Shown here: piece after piece, positions 57,869 through 64,000 of the stretch
How positions within the stretch are numbered: position 1 is the stretch's first letter
How the letters are laid out: each line of letters opens with the position of its first letter
Source: Candidatus Competibacteraceae bacterium
Lineage (GTDB): Bacteria; Pseudomonadota; Gammaproteobacteria; Competibacterales; Competibacteraceae
Length of the DNA: 64,000 nt
Reading direction: 5' to 3'
Assembly (NCBI GenBank): GCA_016713505.1
Contig: JADJPA010000001.1
Span: 2,493,501-2,557,500 of the forward strand
Notes under the pieces: generated by a model
Told to the model about the DNA's origin: nothing
Database searches by the model: none
Seen by the model: the letters and a program-made list of their open reading frames with translations, nothing else
Made by a program: the position numbers and the translations under genes

Positions 57869-58471
57869 ATGTCCGACTTCGAACTGGTCCAAGACCCGCC
57901 GCCGGGGCCGCGCCCGAGCTGGCTGAGACGGCTGTTTCGCCCTTATGATATCGGCTTCTATCTGATGGTCATTCTGGCCTGGATCGCCAACGTCTACACC
58001 AGCTACGACCTGGGTAACAGCCAGCGCATTTGGCGCTGGTTGATTCCGATTTTTGGAGTGATTTGCATTTATACCCAGTGGGATTCCGCCCCCCCTACGT
58101 TCAATGATCGGTTGCGGCTGATCCTGCACCAGATCATGCACTGGGGCGTGATGACGGCGCTGGCGTTCTTGCTCATCATGTCCTCGACCGGCCAATACGG
58201 CTTCACCAACCTCTTCGATTCCCGGCAAGTCAGCTTCGTCATCAGCCTGATGCTGGCCTTCAGCACCTATCTCGCCGGCCTTTATCACGACTGGCGGCTG
58301 TGCGTGGTCGCCGCGTTCATCCTCGCCGGCGAGATCATCAATATCGCCTTTAGCAATCTAGCGCCCCTGCTGCTGTGGATCGGCTTGGGCCTTCTGTTGG
58401 TTTATCTGCTCGGGGCTTGGCTCTTTAACGCCCGGCAAGAGCGGCAACCACCGGCGGCCACCGGCTCCTGA
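57869..58471 (+). CDS. Membrane protein of unknown function
   Basis: The 200 residues contain a polar N-terminus (about 1-28), then about five or six transmembrane helices (IGFYLMVILAWIANVYTSY; WGVMTALAFLLIMSS; FVISLMLAFSTYLAGLYHDW; LLLWIGLGLLLVYLLGAWLF). I recognise no family. The ATG at 57869 has AAAGGA upstream; the frame is open earlier inside the hydrolase gene, but that part is a shadow. It is likely in the same transcript as ubiX and the hydrolase. Confidence 0.78.
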   Translation: MSDFELVQDPPPGPRPSWLRRLFRPYDIGFYLMVILAWIANVYTSYDLGNSQRIWRWLIPIFGVICIYTQWDSAPPTFNDRLRLILHQIMHWGVMTALAFLLIMSSTGQYGFTNLFDSRQVSFVISLMLAFSTYLAGLYHDWRLCVVAAFILAGEIINIAFSNLAPLLLWIGLGLLLVYLLGAWLFNARQERQPPAATGS

Positions 58472-58518
58472 ATCGCCGGTAACGGCGATACTCTCACCCT
58501 CGTCAATAAGGAGGATTT

Positions 58519-58998
58519 ATGTCGAGAACACGCTGTTTCGAGACCGCTTTGCTCTCGTTGGGTCTGACCGTTGGCCTGCTTTGCGGGACCAGCGCCCAGG
58601 CCGCCGAACCCATGAAGCCCACCCCTCAGCCGGCCGCGGTAAAACCGGCGGCGGCCATCTCCGCGGCCAAGGCGGAATTACCCTTCCCCAACGGCGAAAA
58701 ATGGGTCACCGCCACCGAACGGGAAAAACTGGCCTACCTGCTCGGCATCACCAACATGGCGATGGCCGAGTACCAGTTGACCGGTCCCGCGCCCAAATAC
58801 CGCACGCTGGTTCCAAAAATGGTTCAAGCCCTGGACGGCTCAACCTTGCGGCAGATGATGGGGGCTGTGGATACCTACTACAAAGCGAACCCCGACCAAC
58901 AGAAGCGGTCGATATTCGAAGTGATCTGGTTTGAGGTCGTGGCGCCAAAAGCGGACGCGCTATCCCAGAAACCCAACCCGCCCGCAGCGAAAAAATAA
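58519..58998 (+). CDS. Exported small protein of unknown function
   Basis: The 159 residues begin with a signal peptide (about 1-29, ending SAQA). An Ala/Pro linker leads to a helical domain (about 60-145; EREKLAYLLGITNMAMAEYQL and MMGAVDTYYKANPDQQKRSIFEVIWFEVV). Similar periplasmic helical proteins occur next to glycine-zipper proteins, as here, but I cannot name a function. AGGAGG lies upstream of ATG. Confidence 0.78.
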   Translation: MSRTRCFETALLSLGLTVGLLCGTSAQAAEPMKPTPQPAAVKPAAAISAAKAELPFPNGEKWVTATEREKLAYLLGITNMAMAEYQLTGPAPKYRTLVPKMVQALDGSTLRQMMGAVDTYYKANPDQQKRSIFEVIWFEVVAPKADALSQKPNPPAAKK

Positions 58999-59008
58999 GG
59001 GGTCAACC

Positions 59009-59272
59009 ATGAAGACACTCGGTTGTTTGCTTGCGATCTCCACTCTCTTGCTGAGCGCGGGCTGCGCCAACATGACACCGACCGAACAGGGTACGCTGGG
59101 CGGCGCGGCCATGGGAGCGGCGGGCGGCGCGGCCATCGGCGGTCTGACCGGCGGCGATGCCGGCGTCGGCGCGATCATCGGCGGCGCGGCGGGCGCTGTG
59201 GTCGGCAATATCTACGGTCAGGACCAGGAATACCGGCGGCCACCACCCCGCCGGCGCTACCGGCGCTACTGA
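59009..59272 (+). CDS. Glycine-zipper lipoprotein
   Basis: The 87-residue protein has a lipoprotein signal with lipobox LSAGC at about Cys19, then a Gly/Ala-rich glycine-zipper segment (GGAAMGAAGGAAIGGLTGG, IIGGAAGAVVGN) and a basic C-terminus rich in Arg, Pro and Tyr. Such proteins usually sit in or at the outer membrane. AAGGGG lies before the ATG at 59009, ten bases after the upstream stop. The same frame is open further upstream but without a start of comparable quality. Confidence 0.88.
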   Translation: MKTLGCLLAISTLLLSAGCANMTPTEQGTLGGAAMGAAGGAAIGGLTGGDAGVGAIIGGAAGAVVGNIYGQDQEYRRPPPRRRYRRY

Positions 59273-59318
59273 GCCGGCACTCAAGCCCTGCCGGCGCGGG
59301 CGGGGCTTGGGTGATCGG

Positions 59319-60134
59319 TCAGTTCGGCGCCGCCGCCAAATCCCGGCGCAAGTCGGCGGCGGCGGCGCGCAGCTCGCCGAACAGGCGCTTGACGCCAGCA
59401 CAGTCATAATCGCGACGCGGCCATTTGAAGTAGCCGCCGCAGCTCGCTAAAAACTCGCAGCTCCGACACTGCTCGGCGCTGGCCAGCACTCGGTCGATCC
59501 AACCCGCCAAGTCGGCATCGGGCGCGCTGTCCGCCGGGATGTCAGCGCCCGCCAGCCGGCCATGGCGCGATTCCGTACCGTCATCGGCCACGTAACGCAG
59601 GGACTGCGGCTCTTCATCCAGCACTGCCCACAGCGGCTCCGGCTGATTGTGATAAAAACCCAACAGCGTGCCGTGAAAAAATTCGACAGGTTGGGAAACG
59701 GTCGCTTGGTGCAGATAAAACTCCAGGATGTCCGCCAACTCCTCGACCAAAGCCGGCTCGGGTTGCGCCGGCTCCAGCCGCACGGCAAAATCCAGGGCGA
59801 GCGCCACCTTGACCGCCTTGCCAAAACCGGGTTGGACTGGAACGACCGCCCGTACCGGGTGATTGTCGAGCAGGTTGCTATGACCATACAGCAGCGGAAA
59901 CTCGCCGGCGGGGTCGCGCATGATCAGCTCGATCGGCAATCCCGGCGCCCACGCGTTGAACGGTTCGGAATCGGCGGTCAAATCCAGCAATTGAACGGCG
60001 ATGAGGCGCTCGGGGTTTTCCGAGGCCAGCGCCGCGACCAACGCGGCCGGATCGCTGGCTCGCACGATCAACCATCCCGGCCACGCCGCCGCCGACAACT
60101 GCTGGGGAATGCTGTAAAGCGCTTCGTCCATCAT
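59319..60134 (-). CDS. Protein with SPASM-like C-terminal Cys cluster, partner of Gly/Trp-rich peptide
   Basis: I do not recognise a named family. The 271 residues contain no Cys before residue ~225; then four appear in C-x2-C-x5-C-x12-C (CRSCEFLASCGGYFKWP, then DYDC), followed by a helical tail. That pattern and the CGGY..KWP..DYDC context resemble the auxiliary-cluster end of SPASM radical SAM enzymes. The radical SAM motif CxxxCxxC is absent, so catalysis of that type is unlikely unless another protein supplies it. The middle part (VPVQPGFGKAVKVALALDF; PVEFFHGTLLGFYH) could be a degenerate TIM-barrel. The start lies six bases after the stop of the repeat-peptide gene, so the two are coupled. 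It converges with the glycine-zipper gene. Confidence 0.72.
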   Translation of the reverse strand: MMDEALYSIPQQLSAAAWPGWLIVRASDPAALVAALASENPERLIAVQLLDLTADSEPFNAWAPGLPIELIMRDPAGEFPLLYGHSNLLDNHPVRAVVPVQPGFGKAVKVALALDFAVRLEPAQPEPALVEELADILEFYLHQATVSQPVEFFHGTLLGFYHNQPEPLWAVLDEEPQSLRYVADDGTESRHGRLAGADIPADSAPDADLAGWIDRVLASAEQCRSCEFLASCGGYFKWPRRDYDCAGVKRLFGELRAAAADLRRDLAAAPN

Positions 60135-60140
60135 GCGCGA

Positions 60141-60246
60141 TCAGCGGTTGTACCAGCCGCCGTTCACCCATCTGGGCCGGTTGTACCAGCCGGGCCGGTT
60201 GTACCAGCCGGGTCCGTTATACCAGTGACGGCGGCGGTTGTACCAG
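60141..60246 (-). repeat. Trp-x-Asn coding repeats in peptide tail
   Basis: Repeated GGCTGGTACAACCGGCCC-like units encode GWYNRP and variants. Within this stretch six W-[YV]-N triplets occur, four followed by Arg. Two more W-x-N triplets (WSN, WVN) lie just upstream in the protein. Confidence 0.85.
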
Positions 60247-60515
60247 CCAGGGCCGTAACCCCAGCCGCCGCCCCAACCCCAGCGGGGGCCGCCCCAACCC
60301 GGTCCGCCGCCGCCGAGATTGACCCAGTTGCTGTGATTGCTCCAGCCCACGGCCTCGGCTTCCTTACCCGGCAGCAGCACCCCGCCCAGCACCACGCCGC
60401 CGATGACGGCTTTCGACCATTTCCCCAAGCCGATCAGAAAATCGCGCCGCTCGCGCAGCACCGGCTCTTCGATAGCGGGTTCGTCTTGGGAAGACTCTCG
60501 TTCATTGTCAGACAT
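60141..60515 (-). CDS. Gly/Trp-Asn-rich repeat protein, candidate RiPP precursor
   Basis: This 124-residue protein has an acidic N-terminus (MSDNERESSQDEPAIEEP), a twin-arginine-like start RRDFLIGLGKW with a hydrophobic segment (about residues 30-52), then a Gly/Trp/Asn/Arg-rich tail with eight Trp-x-Asn motifs. Size and layout resemble precursors of glycine-rich-repeat radical SAM systems, where Trp-x-Asn triplets can become three-residue cyclophanes; modification here is inferred. ATG 60515 is chosen because GGAGG lies five bases before it; the frame is open nine codons further. The alternative is an unmodified exported Gly-rich structural protein. It is upstream of and coupled to the SPASM-like gene and divergent from the patatin gene. 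Confidence 0.75.
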   Translation of the reverse strand: MSDNERESSQDEPAIEEPVLRERRDFLIGLGKWSKAVIGGVVLGGVLLPGKEAEAVGWSNHSNWVNLGGGGPGWGGPRWGWGGGWGYGPGWYNRRRHWYNGPGWYNRPGWYNRPRWVNGGWYNR

Positions 60516-60806
60516 GACCACCTCCAACTCAGCACGCATCAATCATGGCATCTCGGTGGAACCGACCGCCCTATCACCTGTAAATCAGTCAATCCGGGTG
60601 AAATCCACTGCTTTTTCCAATTCGGCCTGCCGTACTGAAACGACGGCGGGGAGCGCTGGAGGTGACAATACCTTTTACCCTCCCGCCGACCGCCCTCTTC
60701 GGTCCTTGCAACTCATTTCACATTGCCTTGAAAATTTGTCATACATTCTCTGAAATTTCGCTGAATGCTTTCTCCCATAATTTAATAGCCCAACCGTCGA
60801 GCGTCC
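60516..60806. other. Divergent region between peptide gene and patatin gene
   Basis: This 291-base region contains an A/T-richer section near 60715-60790, next to the patatin gene. TTGAAA at about 60729 and later TGAAAT/CATAAT sequences are promoter-like but not convincing. Confidence 0.35.
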
Positions 60807-63047
60807 ATGTCCATCCAGCGGCCGTTTCTTCCTGCATTCCCTGCCACGTTCGTCGTACTGCTGTTGGTGCTAGCAGCCCTCTGGACCGCTCCGGTGGCGC
60901 TTGCAACCGAATCAGGCCGGCCGCGCATCGGGCTGGCGCTGGGCGGCGGCGGCGCTCGCGGCATCGCTCACATCGGCGTGCTCAAGCGCCTGGAAGAAAT
61001 GCGGGTTCCCGTCGACTGCATCGCCGGCACCAGCATGGGCTCGATCATCGGCGGCTTGTACGCCTCCGGCATGTCGCTCGATCAAATGAGCGCAACCTTA
61101 CAAGACATCGACTGGCCTCAGATCTTCACCGACGGACCGCCGCGCGCCGATCTGCCGTTCCGCATCAAGCAGGAACAGCGGGTTCTGCTGAACGCCCGAG
61201 TCGGCATCAAGCAAGGCCGGGTGCAGTTGCCCATGGGCTTGCTCGAAGGGCAAAATCTGTTGCTGCTGCTGGAGGAACTGTCGTTGCCGGCCGCCAGCAT
61301 GCACGATTTCAACCAGTTGCGGATTCCCTTCCGGGCTGTGGCGACCGATCTGGCCACCGGTTCGCCGGTGGTGCTGGGAACGGGCGAGTTGGCCAGGGCG
61401 ATGCGGGCCAGCATGTCGATCCCCAGCATTCTGGTGCCGGTCAAGATCGATGGCCGGCTGCTGGTGGACGGCGGCGTCGCCAATAACGTACCGGTGGATG
61501 TGGTGCGGGAGCTGTGCCATCCCGATGTCATCATCGCGGTGAGCGTGGGCGCGCCGCTGGTCGGCGCCGACAAACTCAGCTCGGTGCTTTCCATCACCGA
61601 ACAGCTCACCAACATCCTGACCGCCCGCAACACCAGCCAGCAACTCAGCACCTTGGGGCGCAAAGACGTACTGATCGTACCCGATTTGCAGGATCTCACC
61701 AGCATCGACTTCAATCGCGCCGCCGACGCCGTGGCCATTGGCTATGCCGCCGCCCAGACCCAACACCTGGAACTGGCCCGGCTGACCACCGCGCCGGCGG
61801 TCTATCAAAGCTATCTGGCCAGCCTGCCGCCCATCCCGCAAGCCGGGCGGCCGATCATCGACTTCATCCGCATCGAGCACGATACCCGACTGTCCGATCA
61901 GGTCATCGCCGGCCAACTCCACATCAAGCCGGGCGACCGGCTCGACCCCCAAAAACTCAATCGCGATCTCAATGCGATTTACGGCATGAGCGACTTCCAG
62001 CGGGTCAATTACACGCTGCTTCGAGAAAACGGCAAAACCGGCCTGGTGGTCGAAGCCCGCCAGCAAGACATCGGCCCCGATACCCTAAAGTTCGGCATGT
62101 TGCTCGGCGCCAATCTCAAGGGCGACTCGGAATTCAGCGTCGGCGCCGCCTACACCATGAGCGCGCTCAACAGGCTGGGCGCGCAGTGGCGCAACTTCAT
62201 CCAACTGGGCGGCAACATCGCCCTGACCAGCGACTTCCACCAACCGCTCAACGAAGATCAAGACTACTATCTCAACCCCTACTTAAAGTACGAACAATAC
62301 AATCTGGATGTCTTCAACGACCCCTACGCGGCGAGCAGCGGCTTTCGGGTTTATCGCTCCGAAATCGGCCTGGAGGCCGGCCGCAATCTGGGAAGCTGGG
62401 GGCGATTGGCGTTCGGCGTATTTTACGGAGCCGGCCGCAACGATTTGCGTTTGGGTCAACCCTCGGCTTACGAAGGCAATTTCAACGCGGGCGGTTATTC
62501 GCTCCGCTGGACAGTGGATACCCTAGACAACCTGAACTTCCCGACTTCGGGCGATTCCGTCAACCTGGTTTTCCGCGATTCACTGACCGAGCTGGGTGCC
62601 GATCGAGATTTTCGAACGCTCGATCTGAATGTCGTGCACGCTTACACGTGGGGCCAATATTCGGTGATCCCGCGCCTGCGGCTGGCGGGCAAATTGTCGG
62701 GTGAGGCATTAGGTATTCACGACCTTTTTCTGCAAGGAGGCTTTTTAAATTTGTCGGGCTATCAGAGCGGCCAACTTTCGGGACAGTACGCCGCATTGGG
62801 CGCGTTGCTCTCCATGTATCGACTAGACGACACCTCGGCCGCCTTCAGCATTCCGGTTTTTGCGGGCGGCTCGCTGGAAGTGGGCGGCGCCTGGAACGAC
62901 TATCACGAGATCACGCTCGGTTCGCTGATTCCGGCCGGCAGCGTGTTCGTGGGCGTCGACACGCTGCTCGGGCCGCTCTACCTGGGCGCTGGCTACGCCG
63001 AAGGTGGCAATACCTCGTTATACATGCAGCTAGGAAAGTTGTTCTGA
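60807..63047 (+). CDS. Patatin-like phospholipase with POTRA and outer-membrane barrel (type Vd-like)
   Basis: The 746 residues start with a signal peptide (about 1-33). The patatin domain (about 38-330) has the oxyanion loop GLALGGGGARGIAHIGVL, the nucleophile Ser in AGTSMGSIIGG and the catalytic Asp in VDGGVANNVPVDV. A POTRA-like region (about 350-420) is followed by a C-terminal beta-barrel of the Omp85 superfamily ending in Phe (LYMQLGKLF). This is the layout of PlpD-type (Vd) autotransporters, where the barrel carries the lipase to the cell surface. Both catalytic residues are intact. The stop overlaps the rluE start. Confidence 0.93.
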   Translation: MSIQRPFLPAFPATFVVLLLVLAALWTAPVALATESGRPRIGLALGGGGARGIAHIGVLKRLEEMRVPVDCIAGTSMGSIIGGLYASGMSLDQMSATLQDIDWPQIFTDGPPRADLPFRIKQEQRVLLNARVGIKQGRVQLPMGLLEGQNLLLLLEELSLPAASMHDFNQLRIPFRAVATDLATGSPVVLGTGELARAMRASMSIPSILVPVKIDGRLLVDGGVANNVPVDVVRELCHPDVIIAVSVGAPLVGADKLSSVLSITEQLTNILTARNTSQQLSTLGRKDVLIVPDLQDLTSIDFNRAADAVAIGYAAAQTQHLELARLTTAPAVYQSYLASLPPIPQAGRPIIDFIRIEHDTRLSDQVIAGQLHIKPGDRLDPQKLNRDLNAIYGMSDFQRVNYTLLRENGKTGLVVEARQQDIGPDTLKFGMLLGANLKGDSEFSVGAAYTMSALNRLGAQWRNFIQLGGNIALTSDFHQPLNEDQDYYLNPYLKYEQYNLDVFNDPYAASSGFRVYRSEIGLEAGRNLGSWGRLAFGVFYGAGRNDLRLGQPSAYEGNFNAGGYSLRWTVDTLDNLNFPTSGDSVNLVFRDSLTELGADRDFRTLDLNVVHAYTWGQYSVIPRLRLAGKLSGEALGIHDLFLQGGFLNLSGYQSGQLSGQYAALGALLSMYRLDDTSAAFSIPVFAGGSLEVGGAWNDYHEITLGSLIPAGSVFVGVDTLLGPLYLGAGYAEGGNTSLYMQLGKLF

Positions 63048-63664
63048 TGGCGGCCCGCTTGATCCTGTTCAACAAGCCCTATGGCGTGCTGAGCCAATTC
63101 ACCGACGCCGCCAGGCGGCCGACGCTGGCGGCGTATCTCACTATCCCTGGCGTTCGTGTCGCCGGCCGGCTGGATCGGGATAGCGAGGGTTTGCTGGCGC
63201 TGACCGACAATGGCCTGTTGCAAGCCCGCATCAGCCATCCGCGCTACCAACCGTCCAAAAGCTACTGGGTCCAAGTGGAGGGCAATCCTGCCGAAGCCGC
63301 CTTGGAGCAACTGCGCCGGGGCATCGACTTGAACGACGGTCCCACGCTCCCGGCTCGCGCGCGGCGCATTAGCGAACCGCTGCTGTGGCCGCGCGAGCCT
63401 CCGATCCGGTATCGCGCGGCCATCCCGACCGCCTGGCTGGAAATCACCTTACACGAAGGACGCAACCGCCAAATTCGCAGGATGACCGCCGCCGTCGGAC
63501 ATCCCACCTTGCGGCTGGTTCGCTGCCGCATCGGCGGCTGGACCTTGGATGCGCTGTTACCCGGACAATGGCGGGAAGTGTCGGTTGCGGCGCCGTCGTC
63601 CAACCGTGGCCGCCCAATCCGTCGCCGGCTCGCCGCTCCGCCCCGAAACGGCATCACGCCGTGA
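63047..63664 (+). CDS. rluE: 23S rRNA pseudouridine(2457) synthase
   Basis: RluE isomerises U2457 of 23S rRNA. The 205 residues have the RsuA/RluB/E-type catalytic Asp in VAGRLDRDSEGLLALT, LILFNKPYGVLSQF at the N-terminus and HEGRNRQIRRMTAAVGHPTLRLVR near the end. No S4 domain is present, which fits RluE rather than RluB. It begins in the last base of the patatin stop (TGATG) and its own stop overlaps the next gene. Confidence 0.93.
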   Translation: MAARLILFNKPYGVLSQFTDAARRPTLAAYLTIPGVRVAGRLDRDSEGLLALTDNGLLQARISHPRYQPSKSYWVQVEGNPAEAALEQLRRGIDLNDGPTLPARARRISEPLLWPREPPIRYRAAIPTAWLEITLHEGRNRQIRRMTAAVGHPTLRLVRCRIGGWTLDALLPGQWREVSVAAPSSNRGRPIRRRLAAPPRNGITP

Positions 63665-64000
63665 TCTTGCCAGTCGGCAATTTGTTCGCGGGCATTCCAG
63701 CCACGCTCGCCTCGGAACAGTTTGATAAGCTGCTCCACACCGAATCCTGCCGCCTGGAACGCATCGTTTCCAGCGGACAGGCGACGCCAGCGGGCGAATG
63801 GTACGACCAGGCTTGGGATGAATGGGTGGTTTTGTTGCAAGGTCAGGCGGCCTTGCTATTCGCTGGCGAGGATGCCGCGCGCCTTTTGAATCCCGGCGAT
63901 TATGTGTATATCCCGGCGCATTACCGGCATCGCGTGGAACAAACCAGCGAAACCCCGCCGGCGGTCTGGTTGGCGCTACATCTTGCAGGTAGCGACGCCG
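63661..64000 (+). CDS. Small cupin-domain protein, cut by window edge
   Basis: 113 codons are visible from the GTG at 63661, which overlaps the rluE stop as GTGA. Residues include EWVVLLQGQAALLF and the cupin strand LLNPGDYVYIPAHYRHRVEQ with possible metal-binding His. The protein probably ends soon after the window, since such single-cupin proteins are about 110-120 residues. The ligand is unknown. Confidence 0.85.
   Translation, partial: MILPVGNLFAGIPATLASEQFDKLLHTESCRLERIVSSGQATPAGEWYDQAWDEWVVLLQGQAALLFAGEDAARLLNPGDYVYIPAHYRHRVEQTSETPPAVWLALHLAGSDA

Overview
The window is a high-GC stretch of a gammaproteobacterial chromosome. This is supported by gene-order blocks typical of that class: dacA-ybeD-lipB-lipA, mreBCD-mrdA-rodA-mltB-rlpA, gatCAB divergent from mreB, tgt-yajC-secDF and rppH-ptsP. 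The many hybrid kinases and the overall style would suit a Competibacter- or Chromatiales-like organism, but that placement is an inference. No tRNA, rRNA, CRISPR array, transposase or prophage was recognised. Almost everything is intact housekeeping or signalling DNA.

Layout. 1-3192: 3'-truncated purL (minus). 3395-5656: membrane hybrid kinase with REC and HPt. 5704-8874: rppH-ptsP (minus). 9080-14284: giant alpha-2-macroglobulin-like protein with an intact thioester motif. 14285-15799: a 1.5 kb gene-poor region whose core is extremely A/T-rich. 15800-17713: exported FN3/PKD/LamG protein. 17843-20385: glycogen-debranching-type glycosidase and a DUF192 protein (minus). 20507-24961: tgt, yajC, secD, secF, ended by a perfect hairpin. 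25032-28574: small membrane protein, a tail-anchored response regulator and gamma-glutamyltransferase. 28640-34303: three-gene minus-strand signalling cluster (CheB-CheR-PAS fusion, PAS kinase, REC-PAS protein). 34542-45952: one long minus-strand envelope and lipoate block (mreB to lipA). 46071-52121: gatCAB, hslO, a membrane protein and mpl. 52198-55421: hybrid kinase and HD-GYP regulator (minus). 55731-59272: ubiX, a Lon-N-domain protein, a hydrolase, a membrane protein and two small exported proteins. 59319-60515: a two-gene Gly/Trp-Asn-rich peptide system (minus). 60807-64000: patatin-barrel protein, rluE and a truncated cupin gene.

The most interesting candidate is 59319-60515. A 124-residue protein ends in a Gly/Trp-rich tail carrying eight Trp-x-Asn motifs. 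Six bases downstream lies a 271-residue protein whose only cysteines form a C-terminal C-x2-C-x5-C-x12-C cluster like the tail of SPASM domains, with no radical-SAM CxxxCxxC. This resembles glycine-rich-repeat/radical-SAM peptide systems (GRRM, three-residue cyclophane RiPPs) but lacks a recognisable radical SAM core enzyme in the window. It could be a variant peptide-modification system.

Secondary points of interest are the A/T-rich island, the tail-anchored response regulator with a long Ala-rich amphipathic region, the extended RppH, and signalling genes placed between mpl and ubiX. Starts were moved from the longest open frame wherever a ribosome-binding site or family length favoured another codon; each case is stated.
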